Positions 1-11,889 of a stretch of DNA of 64,000 nt are shown in pieces. The translations under genes and the position numbers were made by a program. The notes under the pieces are model-generated. The model was not told where the DNA came from and did no database searches. It saw only the letters and a program-made list of their open reading frames with translations. The stretch is taken from positions 107,001-171,000 of the forward strand of contig WPIO01000248.1 in NCBI GenBank assembly GCA_009760855.2, written 5' to 3'. Position 1 is the first letter of the stretch. Each line of letters begins with the position of its first letter. Source of the stretch: Cristatella mucedo (lineage: Eukaryota; Bryozoa; Phylactolaemata; Cristatellidae).

Positions 1-554
1 CTACCCAGAATTGTCATAGCCTATCCCTTACAAGGTCTTTTTGAAACCCTCGATGCCTATCTCAATTAAAAACGTCCTCGTTAATTGGTATCGGTCGCAG
101 GCTGTTCGCAAGACGGCGGTCCTAGTGGTAGGCTATCGTTTGGTACTATTGATCCCAGGGCAATAATCAAGAAACTTCTATCGAGTGTATGCGTCGCGGG
201 AACTGCACTGAGATGGTTAACAAGTAATCTCAGTTGGGAAGGGTGAGTTGGAGCTCAGAACAGATGTCAACGAGCGACAAAAACACTACGACTCATCAAT
301 CTACTGGGTATAAGCCGTATCTATGTTTTATTCACACATTTCACAGTGTCTGCTATCGTTAAGCGAAATATAGTTGTTCTTTTCTATGGAAAAGACAACC
401 AATCGCTTTCCAGATTGCATTATAATAAATAAGCTATCTCTCTAGTTCTGTCTATCTCTCCTTTTTTACTGAAGGTTCAGGAGACATTAGCACATGACCT
501 CACGGACAATAATAGGCTCTCTGGGTCAAACACTCGAGAAAATTCTCTGCAGCG
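1..554. other. No gene recognised
   Basis: Short frames only, with stops in all frames and no resemblance I recognise. Nothing repeats elsewhere in the window as far as I can see by eye. Confidence 0.4.
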
Positions 555-716
555 AATTAAATTAAAATTAAATACCAGCTGATTTAACAGCCTGATTTTG
601 TATAGCGACAGAAGAGCCTTGACGGCTGTCACTGCCGCTTGCAGTGGAAATAAAGAATCACCCACCACAAGATTTGAACCCCAACCGCCTTACCCAGTGA
701 GCCATTACGGCTTAGC
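555..716 (-). repeat. tRNA-derived SINE, family 1 (old, internally deleted copy)
   Basis: Read on the minus strand, it starts with a degraded A-box region (gagccattacggc on the plus strand is its end), then a B-box-like gatttgaacc, a body containing cttgcagtgg and tatagcgacag, and an A+T tail of aatt/aaat repeats at 555-576. The body matches the intact copies at 31,202-31,380 and 47,932-48,110. About 20-25 bases between the A and B boxes are missing compared with those copies. It is therefore a dead copy of a Pol III-type SINE, not a tRNA gene. Confidence 0.75.
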
Positions 717-1079
717 AATGTATGCTACCATCCATTGGTATTACTAAAGTTTTGCTCATCTCATGCATGCAGATCTCATTAGGCCTAACTTGTCTGCCGT
801 CGTCCTTAGCATCTAAAACCATCTTCAATTCTCAGTACCTCTAGATCTTGGACAACACTTCGGTCCAACCGAAAATTCTCTTCGCGCCAGCTGCTCAATT
901 CCCTTTCAAGCTGTCGTCTTTAGTAGAATCCCACAAAATGACTGAGCTGACATGCGCAATAGGGCTGCACCTTAAACTATATGCAATGTGGGCCCTGGCC
1001 AGACAGCCTGTGGTTTACCACACACATTAAGAATGATGTAACGCCGAAGGCTCGGCGGAGTAAGCTTGACCTGCCGCTT

Positions 1080-2170
1080 ACCTAGCGGCGTAGCCTATCG
1101 CCTAATGCCGTTCGGTGCGCGCCTACGCGCAATAAGCTGGCCGCCACGAAACGAGTGTTTCTGGCGCTGACCTGCTTACCGTTACTAAAGGGGGTCGTGA
1201 GTCCGCGGCGTGAATTGGAAAGCGAGACACACAAATTGGGGATTTTACCGAGCTTTATTCGCCAGCGCACAAAGTCGCTGCGCGTCTAGCTCAGTTTTAT
1301 CTCCACACTCCTCGCACGCTCTCAACAGCACCAACACTCTTGCGGAGGGAACACTTCTCCACACTGAGCCCAAACCAGAGCCTAAACCCCTAACCGGAGA
1401 ACTAGAACTCGGTTCCCACCAGTGCGGCAGGAATACTCCACACACGCCAACTACGTCTAGCTCGCGCCGGCAAATCCCTATGCCGAGACCACGTGCTAGC
1501 GCGCACACACAAAACACAAAAGAAACACAAAATGCCAGCTCGGGCGCGATACGACCGTATTCGGTGGAGTCCACCGAATCCTCCTAGCGCTGTCTCGTCC
1601 TGTTCCGTCAATCGCCGGCGAACAGCCCGCCCTCCTCCCTCGCTTTCAGAGAAACGAGTCCAACGGTGGAGCCGGACTAAAGACAGAAGACCACAGACAA
1701 AAGACACGAGGCCCAGAGCGAGCGTCGCTCGACTCTTAAATACTTAGCTGAGACAATGGGGCAAGAGCTTAGTGGTATTGAGCCCGACACCAGGGCCCAT
1801 TACGGTAAGGAATTAATACCGGCACTAGGCGGAATGTCCCCTCTGTCCGGCTTGAATGGCGAATGGGTTCCAGACGATTCTTCCTTGGAAACAGGGAAGG
1901 CGGGGGTTGACAGGCCAGCCAACATCTATCAGCAGCTTCTGCGGGTATTGGACCAATTCTAAAGGCCGAATCGCCGCCGCTCGTGTCAGAGCTTCCTGGC
2001 TTGCTCTTAAGCGCTTCCTCTCTAACCGCACTGACGCTCCTCTCCGGCTCACTGCTCCAGGACAAAGGGGCTCTAGCCCGCCGCCGAACAGCTCTTGTTC
2101 GTGCTAAAATTCAGCCAAGGCCAGCAGGGCGCTACAATGCTATTACTTTAAAGCCCAAGTCTTAGAAAAA
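1080..2170. other. GC/CpG-rich block, function unknown
   Basis: This stretch is visibly richer in G+C and CpG than its surroundings, so stops are sparse and several frames of 60-125 codons open by chance on both strands. A TATA-like cttaaatactta lies at about 1,734. A 68-codon plus frame starts at 1,756 and matches no family I know. A promoter island or a decayed mobile element are both possible; neither is supported well enough to call. Confidence 0.3.
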
Positions 2171-4960
2171 AGTTGTATATTAGGACTGACTGTTCATCCT
2201 CAGGCATAGGGAATAATATTAGACAGTCCTGTCTTTATAATTAAATATTTTTTCAACGACCCTGTATCAGATTATCCAGTCAAAATGCCGATTCAGTTCA
2301 TATTATATTCTTAACTTTGCCAGTTCCTCTGTGGTTAGGCCACGCTAACGAACGTTCGTTCAACTGCTTCGTCAGTATGGTCGAACTTGCTCCGTAGCTC
2401 AGCTGTTATTCCAGTTTAAGTGCACGGATAACCACGTTGACTTTTACGGTGCGTTCACCACGTGACGATCATGGGCATCTCTTTCTCAGAAAAAGCATCG
2501 ACCGCCGTTGAGATGAGCACAACAATGTAGTGATTGTATCCCAATAAAAATGATCAGGTATAGATAAATACGTGCTCAAGGTTAAGGTATCTGCCTCTGG
2601 GCATATAGTAAATGTTGCTCTTTGGTATGCTCACTCGGGTGTATGTGTGCCTGTGTATTGGGGGAAGCATGTAATGCGCTTTGATGAGTGACAATGTGAG
2701 TGCACGTGTGCACTCATACACTGTCGGAAGTGTGCAATGCACTCGCATGAGTGCGCACATGTATGAAACGTGTTGGCGCACTACGTGCACGTGTGAGCAT
2801 CTCGAGTTGTTCACATTGGTGTATCTGCTTCTATATTTGCCGGTCGGCCTCACGACTACAAGTTCGTTTCCGATGTTTTTCGTTTTGGTATGCTTTGAAA
2901 ATTACAGGTGTGTGCATGTGTAAGTGCATCATGGAAATGCGTTCGAGTTGAGTTTAAAGGCTCCTAGACATGCATTCCATTTGAGGTGAACTTTTTATGT
3001 AACAATGTGACAGAACTTGACCAACGACCCTGAGCTTAGGACAGTGGCCCTACAAGGGACCAGATTGTCTAAGCAGCCGCCGTCTCTCGTGCGGTTAAAA
3101 GGAGGACTAGGCACTGGGTGACAGAACAGTCGGGTAAAAATCTGTACATTGGCATCGTCTAAAAGGGCAGCGATTGACCGCTGACTTCCGCCTGATGTCG
3201 AAAGGCATTGAGATAAAATATTGCTCGATGGTGCCAAAGGTCAATTTATTCACAGAATATAAGGGGCTGCCAGAGAAGGTCTAAGAGTAACATAAGGATT
3301 GGGCAGGCTAGATCTCTCTATGATCTGTGGGAAGCCGTCTAGAAAGCCTCTACGTAAGCTAATACGGCTAGGCTGGTGTTATTTCTGCCTATAAAGTGGC
3401 TGGAGCTGGAGCAAGTGCACCTTTTACTAGGTCACGCAGGCTAGAATCTAGGGCGGTTTCTCCACCTGGATCTGTGCCTAAAGTGGATGCAAAATTTCAA
3501 TGCACTCTGATCTCGGGTTTAAAGTTCAGGGAAATGACACTTACAAATGAGACTGAAGATGCATCGACAGGGACCCTCGATCTAGCGGTTTGGCTAGGCT
3601 TCTCCCAGTGAACGCAATGAGAGGCCGGTTGCTAAATGCTGGGAGGATTGATGACAGGAGGCAGAAGAACGAAACAAATGAGAGGAACTATTCATATGGA
3701 TTTTAAAGTGCTCTCGTAAGTATTACTTCCAACTATGGTTCAAATAGCAAAGTTTCAATAACATGAGCAGCTAAAGCCACAATTTGCTGCATGCAAAATA
3801 AAAATATTAATAGTAATCCAAGAAGACCAAATTTCTGTGTTTGCAACTTTCATTATCCACAGACGTAACTGAAAGCCGGATTATGACTTTTCAGTTTTCC
3901 TGCCATAACGTAAGAGTTAAATTTGTGTTTATAATAAGAAAGCAGTACTGAGCAACTGAAATTCTTGATCTGTCAAGCATTGTAGGCAAAGAAGTTCACC
4001 CTAAGTCAGGATGAAGAAATTAAAACTAATAGCATGAATATATTACTGCGTGTCGATTCAAGTAAGCCAGCATACGATCAAAGGATCTACGATTAAAACG
4101 AAATACCAAACTCACGCCAAACTGTTTTCGAAACCCGACCTCTTCGACTGCCAATAAGCAAAACACAATGGCAAAACCTTCTATTTATTCAACCTCTTAA
4201 TCAAGCATCGTCTGTGCTCTACGGATTTCTGCAGATATAATAATACATTTAAAGGGATGTGCACATTCAAAAACTAGCTGTATGCCAGCCTAGTTTGTTG
4301 TTGTTGAGCTGCATAAATTGGGAAGAAACATGTAATGCTTAGATTATCAAACGGTTCACATGTGCTCTAAAAAGCAGGCAGTGTACCAGCTGAGACTATC
4401 GCTTTGCACTTTACGAAAGTAAAAAGGTCAATCAGCTTTAAGGATTTCACCGTATCAATTATCGGAAGCTCCAAATTTCTTAACATAAACGTGCTAAAAC
4501 ACGTCACTGGCCAAAATACTCCAAATATTACCGTCAAAATGACAGCCTTAACGCTGCATTCAAACGCCTCAAGCTCACCAACTCAGGGGCCGTTGCCAAA
4601 CATCCTATAGAAGTCATTTCAGGCCCAGCACACAGATCGTGCCATATCAACATCAGCAAAGGTCACTCTTGCAGTAGACACCGTTTTATTCATGAACAGT
4701 TGTTGAGATGCATTGGTAGCACAGCAGATGACATACCTTAAAACGGGTATAAGTGACTTGAAAAAAACATTATGTCATTTTTACGTGGGCTTCGCTCAGT
4801 CAATACGGTCGAAGAAGCTTACAGGTTCGAAATAACTTACAAGGCCCATAAGAGGCTCTTTTTCTTGGATTCACTTGAGTTTAAATGAATGCCTCATTCC
4901 AATGATTAGGTAGCTTGCCCTAGAATGCAAAATCTGCGCTCGGACAACTCTTCGAACATT
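2171..4960. other. No gene recognised; TG/CA-rich quasi-repeat inside
   Basis: About 2.8 kb without a coding signal. From about 2,630 to 2,930 it is rich in gtgtgc/gcacac words, including the short palindrome gagtgcac-gt-gtgcactc near 2,697. The rest is A+T-rich unique-looking sequence. Confidence 0.35.
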
Positions 4961-4964
4961 GTAG

Positions 4965-6310
4965 GCATTTCAAAACTATTATACGAATTGGCTCTCCTTA
5001 CAATGACAGAAAGTATAAGCGTGACTACGCCCACGTCATTCCACCACAGCCGGACTCACACAGTTACACCTGGCCTACGGGCGTGCAAACCGGCTTATTC
5101 GGCACTGCAATTGGAATGTATCGGCTCACTAAGCTGGATTTAATTGCAACGGGTCAGCTCTGGGCACCTGACCCACTAGTCATGGAGCACGGACTTTCTG
5201 CCCATGCGTCGGCCGGTACGTGGGCTATCCACTTTCTCTCCCTCTCTCTCTCTCTCTCTCTCCTCTTCTCTCTGCCCGTTCCGGAGCTGCTTCTACGATG
5301 GCTACTACATCCGTATGTACGCTCGTATGCTTTCGTCGCCTTCGTATAATGCAATACAGCCGTCGCCCACGAACCCCTACAAAAGAAGCAATCAAACACG
5401 AACTACAGACATGGAATCCCTGTAAAGCAAGACTCTGTAGATATGCATCGTTTCATAAAAGACATGCATGCCATGCACTCGTAGCAATAATGAGCGAACG
5501 CTCAGCAGGTCTCGTTCACGTAGCCTGCATGATAATCTAGTGATTGGAACGCCAGCAATACAGTGCTCACCAGAAAGTACTACTGACAAAGTCACGGCTT
5601 TTATCCCTGGAAAGTAGTGCAGCTGTCAAAGCTGCAGTCAAGTACAACACATTTTTCCAACAACGTGCCACGTGCAGGCATTGTGTTAGATACAATAATC
5701 GTCGTTCTGTTGTGCAGCATTCGGATACTATACATACGATATGAGCTTAGTAGAGCACATCGTATGCATAGGTTCACAATTCTGCACATATGGCCATTCG
5801 CGTTCTATTGCTCAATAACCAATTGCTGTTGCCGGTGCTTACTCCATACCCTATATAGGATAAGCTGAAGCTGGTTGGTACCACCCACATACTAGGGAAG
5901 AGCTGCATACAAGCTCTCTGTTGTCGTAATTGCCTGTGCGACGACTGTGAGCTAGAACTACGTGAGATGATCCAACGCCAATCTAGCGCATTTCTAGCTC
6001 ACACTCGTAGCACAGCAAGGTTTCTAGAGCTGGCAGCACTCAACGTTGATCACATCGTCTGAAAAATTTAAACACTGTTTAAGCGTCCATATGCATGGAT
6101 GATGGGCATGCTGCAGCAAATTGTTGGAGCACAAGGACGGAACCAATAGCAACCATCCTTCAAGAATCAACAATACGAAAAGAAAGTCTTGTATGGCTTT
6201 GTGGAGTTACAGACGGAGATAATTCTATGGCATTGATCTGCACAGCATGTAAAAACATATTTTCATTAGAAACAAATGAGCATGATAGATTGGAATTCAA
6301 GTAGTTGCAC
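4965..6310. repeat. Dispersed repeat family X, copy 1
   Basis: The left part (taggcatttcaaaa, then tacgaattggctctcc) and the part from about 5,395 (cctgtaaagcaagactctg) onward match 22,063-22,745 in order. In that copy the two parts are contiguous, so about 375 bp (5,020-5,395, containing a CT microsatellite) looks inserted here. From 5,870 on it is nearly identical to 7,655-7,975, and 6,186-6,310 matches 8,517-8,640. No coding capacity is evident; the class is unknown. Confidence 0.7.
5230..5272. repeat. (CT)n microsatellite, imperfect
   Basis: Runs of tctc with a few ccc and ctt interruptions. It lies inside the segment that appears to be inserted into repeat X copy 1. Confidence 0.9.
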
Positions 6311-6318
6311 ACTAGTCG

Positions 6319-6520
6319 GCAGACATGCCCAATCACTTGCTTACTTTTGGTGCAAAACTGTGCAGCAGTACTTGTCTTCTGTGAGCGTCACAGTTTGCCT
6401 CTGGACGCCTTTTTTTACTGACATGCTCTATATCCCAGACAAGCACCTCATCGACTTCAAAGTTCACTCAATTACTTTGAGGCTCTTTAATTCTCTAGTT
6501 TCAGCATACCTATGAGCAAT
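6319..6520 (+). pseudogene. LINE reverse transcriptase C-terminal fragment, decayed
   Basis: Corresponds to the conserved LINE stretch that in better copies reads LQLVQNSAARL...LADLHWLPV (for example on the minus strand at 42,190-42,751). Here it is badly diverged, but cactcaattactttgaggctctttaattct still follows the LINE's order. It is a non-functional fragment. Confidence 0.55.
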
Positions 6521-7090
6521 GTTACCAACTTGGTGTACAATTATTCAACCCACTGCTGTAACTCGAATCATTTATGGAGACCGCATACACAGCTTAGCTT
6601 AGTCTAAATCCAATAGTATTCTAGCAGGTGCCAAACTTAGGACCGAGAAAGGATAAACAACCTACTCGACGTATATACGACCGGCATAAACTATGGCAGT
6701 GGCCATCGCGAGTGGCTCTACATTTGGTGACGAAAAGAAGCACATTATCAAGAGTGTTGTAGTTATGCATTTATGACTACTGGTTATGTGAAAGAAGGCT
6801 ACAAATTGCAACCAAAACTGACGACAGCGTTCGTTTTTGTGAAGCTCAGATGTTTTAATTGAGATGTCAATTCTTGCAGCACATCTCAGGTAGTTATGCA
6901 AGTCGTTCCTGCTAGGTTAGATAACGGCATGCAACTTTGCAGATAGTGTGAGACCAGATGATGTCAAGCAATCCCACAAATCTACGTACATAGTTGATTC
7001 CAGACATATCACATATCCGAGGGCGACGGTTAGCAATTCACATGGTCAAGATATGGCTCTGGCCTAGTCACGATGTACGCACAGGTATAA

Positions 7091-7300
7091 CAATAATGCA
7101 CTCAATAAAACACATTCAGAGAACTCAATCTCTTTCGAGGCGTTCTACATTTGTGGCAAATGGAAAAGCGATTGAATAGTGAGTCATATCATGTTTGATA
7201 AGCAACATGAACAACATGGTTAGGGGTGACATGCACAGGGTCAGCGCGCAAGTGCTGTTAGCGGCAGCTTGCACAGTGTCAGCACCCATAAGGTTTCGAG
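7091..7300 (-). mobile_element. 5'-truncated LINE 3' end (CR1/L2-type)
   Basis: The plus strand shows the reverse complement of the LINE tail: caataatgcactcaataaa, gagaactcaatctctttcgagg, then ggttaggggtgacatgcaca, then tgcacagtgtcagcac. These words occur in the same order in every LINE copy in the window. Only 3' untranslated sequence is present. Confidence 0.8.
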
Positions 7301-7609
7301 GACGCTCTAAACGAGACATCAGAAATTAAACCTAGCTGTCTCAAAAAAGCTTGGCGGTGATGTGAAACAGCATTGTTAGTGGCTTGTCAAGCCACATTAC
7401 AGCACGCGATGCCAAAAACTGCGGAAAACAGCTGGAAAAAGAGATTGGTTACTGCACCTGAACAGTTCCATGCGTAGATGACAAGGTCGGAGTCAAATAC
7501 ACCTACACTCGCATTGGCTAGATCACGCAATCACGATGACTAGTTTTAGCTCAAAAGCAGTGATTTAAGAATATCCGTGGCTGCAAAGCAATCCCCTACA
7601 TAGGTTATT

Positions 7610-7651
7610 TAATAATAATAATACACTTTATCAAGTGTATTACTATTATTA
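7610..7651. repeat. Inverted repeat formed by two opposed LINE tails
   Basis: Nineteen-base arms with one mismatch flank the 4-base loop tatc at 7,629-7,632. The right arm (tttatcaagtgtatta...) is the extreme 3' end of a LINE in plus orientation. The palindrome joins composite copy 1 to repeat X copy 2. Confidence 0.7.
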
Positions 7652-7654
7652 ATT

Positions 7655-8640
7655 TGGAGCTGGTTGGTACCACCCACATACTAGGGAAGAGCTGCATACA
7701 AGCTCTCTGTTGTCGTAATTGCCTGTGCGACGACTGTGAGCTAGAACTACGTGAGATGATCCAACGCCAATCTAGCGCATTTCTAGCTCACACTCGTAGC
7801 ACAGCGAGGCTTCTAGAGCTGGCAGCACTCGACGTTGATCACATCGTCTGAAAAATTTAAACATTGTTTAAGCATCCATATGCACGGATGATGGGCATGC
7901 TGCAGCAAACTGTTGGAGCACAAGGACGGAACCAATAGCAACCTTGCTTCAAGAATCAACAATACGAAAAGAAACAAAAAAGTCTTTTTGCAGATCAACA
8001 TAATTTAGGCTTGCACCGACTAACCAATATAACATTATACAGGAGAACAAACATCGTTAGGCCTATATTCTCAATCGAAAAATGCTGAATGCCAGTAACC
8101 CGTGGCCAGAAAGAAGTCGTGAGTAGCTCACCGTTAAGGCCGATAACCACTGCCTTTGATGTCGCAAATGATGGGCTTTGTAAGTCATCGTGTCTTCCCA
8201 AAGTCACACATCCTGGCCTGAGCACAGCATCAAATAAGCAGAAAATATACTAATCGTATATCAGCACCCGTGTTAAGCAAGTTGCAACAGCAGCAAGCTG
8301 CATCAGTGAGTGAAAATTCGGCATAGGCTTAAAGAAGATCAGTGGCATATTTACCTGCAGGTCAAATAGTGATGAATCTAGTGCCACAACCAGTCTTTCT
8401 GGATTTTCAGTACTTAAAAGGATCGAATAATCCAGTCTGTTGGGTACCTAATGCGTTTAGAAAGCTTGCTTTGCTGTGAGTGCTCTATGCAGAACTCACC
8501 TTCATAACACCCATTGAGTCTTGTATGGCTTTGTGGACTTACAGGCAGAGATACATTGTTTTGCATCACCTTGCATGGCATGTAAAAACATGATTAGACT
8601 CAAATGAGCATGATAGCTAGGAGTTCAAGTAGTTGCAGGC
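7655..8640. repeat. Dispersed repeat family X, copy 2
   Basis: 7,655-7,975 is almost identical to 5,872-6,185, and 8,517-8,640 continues the match to 6,183-6,310. The two halves are separated by about 530 bp that copy 1 lacks. Confidence 0.8.
7987..8516. other. About 530-bp segment present only in X copy 2, flanked by agtctt
   Basis: Copy 1 reads aaaagaaagtcttgtatgg straight through. Copy 2 has agtctt at 7,981-7,986 and again at 8,517-8,522, with this segment between. The termini show no inverted repeats I can see. On the minus strand it contains a 93-base stretch (8,355-8,447) open for 31 codons (VPNRLDYSILLSTENP...), preceded by cattag and followed by gtaaat, so it resembles an exon. I recognise no protein. 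It could be an insertion or a deletion in copy 1. Confidence 0.45.
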
Positions 8641-8889
8641 AAGTATATCTCCAGGCATGCAGGCAGTAGCTCACTGTGGAAATTCACCATTCCCTGGAGC
8701 TAAGATTTAGGTCAAAACAGGATGAGTTTGGTGAAATAGCAGGTAACCATGGATTTTTCTAATTCGACAGTGATTACGTATTTTCACAAGAAAACTCCAC
8801 ATGAGGACTACACGTATATGTGAACAGGGCTTACCTCAGCAGCTGCTATCTGCAGTGAGGCACAAATCAAAGGAGGTGATAGTTTTGAT

Positions 8890-8938
8890 AGCTCCAGTGA
8901 TAGTTATTCCCTTGGACGGAATAACTATCACTGGAGCT
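8890..8938. repeat. Perfect 21-bp inverted repeat with 7-base loop
   Basis: Arm 1 is 8,890-8,910 (agctccagtgatag...), the loop is cttggac (8,911-8,917), and arm 2 is 8,918-8,938 (ggaataactatcac...). Every base pairs. The flanks do not extend the pairing. It is not part of any repeat seen twice in the window. Confidence 0.9.
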
Positions 8939-9059
8939 TCAGAATACACGTTGACGAGTGTCAAAACCTTACAAAGACTGTGTCCTCAGATAATCAGAAA
9001 CAATGCTAGGCATAATTATGTACCAGAACCAAGCACGTGGCACCATCAGCAATTTTAAG

Positions 9060-9720
9060 CAGTTTCGGTGAGCAACAGCCATCGACTAGATAGAGAATGC
9101 TGCAGGCACACTTTCGATCGCTATCTAGTGCCTTCGTTTGAAAGAAAAAGGGCGGCTGTTTCATATAGGAGGCACAGCAGCTGCTTCAATTTGGAATTCA
9201 GCTGGCTGTTCCTAAAAGCTCTCGTCCTATGCACATACCTTTGCAATCGCATTTCCAGGCACTTCTGATCTGCAACCAAAATGAAGCAATTCTAAAGATC
9301 TGCTAAGCACATACTGTTCTGCTTGAGGGTGCGATAGCCACTCTGATGTTGTTACACGGTGCACTAGCATGCTTAATTGCGGCTCCTGGCTCTGGTTGAT
9401 CTAAAACTTCTCACGTAACATTGACGGCCGATCATCAGCCGATGTGAGTTAACTGAGGCAGCAGAAGGAAATAATGCCCCAACCAGGTGGACAGTTTGGC
9501 AGGAAGAGAGATTGGCGGCCAAAAAGAAAGCTTATAGCAGAAACAGCAAGTACTGTGCAGAAAGAGTCAGCCGGCGTCAGCGAAGTGGAGCCTGTGGCAG
9601 CAAGGGAGAAATTGCATGGAGTCAAACACACAGAGGTGAGGGGAGGCAGCTGCAGTCTAAGAAAGTACAGCACACACAGATGGAGCATACTTCACAATGT
9701 GGGAGCTGGCCGCTGATTTG
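9060..9720. repeat. Dispersed repeat family Y, copy 1
   Basis: Ordered similarity to 17,230-17,720: ggtgagcaacagccatc / ggtgagccacagccatc, then ggctctggttgatctaaaa / ggctctggctggtctacaa, then aacattgacggccgatcatc / agtattaacggccgagcatt. A shorter relative is at 24,060-24,270. It is diverged, with no coding signal. Confidence 0.55.
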
Positions 9721-10496
9721 AAAATCATGCGGCAGTGATTGAGTGGAAGCAGCAGCAGTGGTGATCATGCTGCATTAAATGGGAGCACGCGGATGCTAGG
9801 CAAGCAGGCGGTAGCAAGGGCAACAAGGCCTGCCGATAGGTCACAGCAGCCAACCGGGGACCATGGCAGTCAGCATTCAGGACGAGCCGGCCGGCAACAT
9901 AAATCACAAGGAGGTACTACACGACGCCTCAAGACTCAGTGCTGTATTGCATTCACGGGGACTGCTGTCATGCGATTGCTTGTGCTGGAACACGAGCTAA
10001 TGCTAGTGCAAATGCTGGCTGGGAAAGCTGCCCTTGCTGCTGCCAGCTAGGCATTGTAGAATCTCTCCAGGCTCCCATTCTGGTTTACATATCTCATCTA
10101 CCCTCCGTCAGAGTCTTCTGAATATGGGTATAGATTCGAGCAGTGGCATCGGACTGCATAAATTTTAAATTGAATGCTGCACATGTAAGCCCTATGATAA
10201 TTGGATTAATAAGTCAGGCAAAGTTTCTTCAAGAAGATGGCCTTATTCAGTCTCTGCAATAATTTTTCGGATGTTGGAAAAGCCACTTTCCTGACCTCGT
10301 TCCAGATATTCTCTCGTCGAGAATACTGTGAAGGAAAGGCACTCAAATCTGGAAAAAACGCGATACGTCTATAGAAATGGTTATGGTATTCATTTGGCTC
10401 CGCCAGTAAATCTGCAATTAAATAAGCAATAAATCCAGGAGTCCTGTTAAAGAACAGCCTTTGAGTAGACGATGACATCAGCTTAACAGTTACGTC
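9721..10496. other. No gene recognised
   Basis: GCA-rich at first (9,740-9,900), then A+T-rich. A 90-codon minus-strand frame at 10,206-10,478 has a fairly protein-like composition (for example RRENIWNEVRKVAFPTSEK) but matches nothing I recognise and has no second copy for comparison. I would not call it a gene without transcript evidence. Confidence 0.3.
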
Positions 10497-10820
10497 TGCT
10501 TACTTTCAGCTACAAAAATTGCTAAAGTTCGGGGTTTGGTGGACCGGTGTATAACGCCTAAAGAGGTGTATCCATTTGTGACATCCCGTGGCGACTTTTG
10601 TAACTCAGTTCTTGCTAATGTGCAGACATGCCCAATCACTTGCTTACTTTTGGTGCAAAACTATGCAGCTGTGCTTGTCTTCTGTGAGCGTCGCAGTTTG
10701 TCACAGGACGCCTTTTTTTACTGACCTGCTCTATATCCCAACAAGCACCTCATCGACTTCAATGTCCACTCAATTACTTTGAGGTTCTTTAATTCTCTAG
10801 TTTCAGCATACCTATGAGCA
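10497..10820 (+). pseudogene. LINE reverse transcriptase C-terminal fragment, decayed
   Basis: Begins tactttcagctacaaaaatt, matching the LINE's tattttcagcttcataaca, then gtgacatcccgtggcgactt (encodes the usual SRLDFCNS region in intact copies), then ttggtgcaaaact. It is the longer counterpart of 6,319-6,520. Stops and frameshifts make it inactive. Confidence 0.65.
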
Positions 10821-11888
10821 ATGTTACCAACTAGGTGTACAGTTATTCAACCACTGTGTGACTCGAATCATGTATGCAGACCACATAGACACCTCAGCTT
10901 AGTCTAAATCCAATAGCATTGCCAAATTTAGGATCGAGAAAGAATAAACAACCTACTCGACGTATATACGACCGGCATAAACTACGGCAGTGGCCGTACG
11001 GAGTGGCTCTAAATCGGGTGACAAAAGGAAGCACATTATCAAGGATGTTGTTATGACTACTGGTAATATGAAAGAAGGCTTCAAATTGCAACCAAAACCG
11101 ACGACAGCGTTTGTTTTTTTGAAGCTCAGATGTTTTAATTAAGATATCAATTCTTGCAGCACATCTCAGGTAGTTATGCAAGTCGTTCCTACTAGGTTAG
11201 ATAACGGCATGCAACTTTGCAGATAGTGTGAGACCAGATGATGTCAAGCAATCCCACAAATCTACGTGCGAAGTTTATTCGAGACATATCACATATCCGA
11301 GGGCGACGGTTAGCAATTCACATGGTCAAGATATGGCTCCGGCCTAGTCACCATGTACACACAGGTATAAAAATAATGATAATAATAATGCACTTGATAA
11401 AACACCCTCAGAGAACTTAATCTCTTTCGAGGTGTTCTACATTTGCCGCAAAGCGGAACGTGATTGAATAATGAGTCGTATCATGCTTGACAAGCAACAT
11501 GAATAGCATGGTTAGGGGTGACATGCACAGGGTCAGCATGCAAGTGCAGTTAGTGGCAGCTTGCACAGTGTCAGCACGCATATGGTTTTGAGGACGCTCT
11601 AAACGTGACATCAGAAATTAAACCTAGCTGTCTCTAAAAAGCTTCAGAGTGATGTGAAACAGCTATGTTAGTGGCTTGTCAAGCCGCATTACAGCTAGCA
11701 ACGCCAAAAGCTATGGAAAGCAGCTGCAAAAAATAGATCGGTCACCCCACCTGAGCAGTTCCATGCCTAGATGACAAGGTCGGAGTCAAATAGACCTACA
11801 CTCGCATTGGCTAGATTATTCAATCAAGATGGCTAGTTTTAGCGCAAAAGCAGTGATTTAAGAATACCTGTGGCTGCAAAGCAATCGT
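10622..11888. repeat. Composite LINE repeat, copy 2
   Basis: Pairs with 6,319-7,592 over its full length. It extends further left into the LINE fragment (to about 10,497), so this copy keeps more of the parent structure. Confidence 0.8.
11371..11595 (-). mobile_element. 5'-truncated LINE 3' end
   Basis: Starts with an ATT-type tail (aataatgataataataatg on the plus strand), followed by cacttgataaaacaccctca, gagaacttaatctctttcga and ggttaggggtgacatgcaca. It is the counterpart of 7,091-7,300. Confidence 0.85.
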
Positions 11889-11889
11889 C

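Larger units (their letters stand above)
6319..7592. repeat. Composite LINE repeat, copy 1 (paired with 10,622-11,888)
   Basis: The same order of sequence, from gcagacatgcccaatcactt to gtggctgcaaagcaatc, recurs about 4.3 kb downstream with few differences. The composite starts with a plus-strand LINE reverse transcriptase fragment and later holds a minus-strand LINE 3' tail, so it was assembled before being duplicated. Confidence 0.8.

Noticed and set aside
1210-1707. Frames of 101-125 codons on both strands
   Set aside because: Overlapping open frames in a GC-rich stretch with no motif; typical of low stop density.
1734-1800. LTR retrotransposon promoter and primer-binding site
   Set aside because: A TATA-like word and a weak tggtattgagcc are present, but no second LTR, polypurine tract or gag/pol sequence was found.
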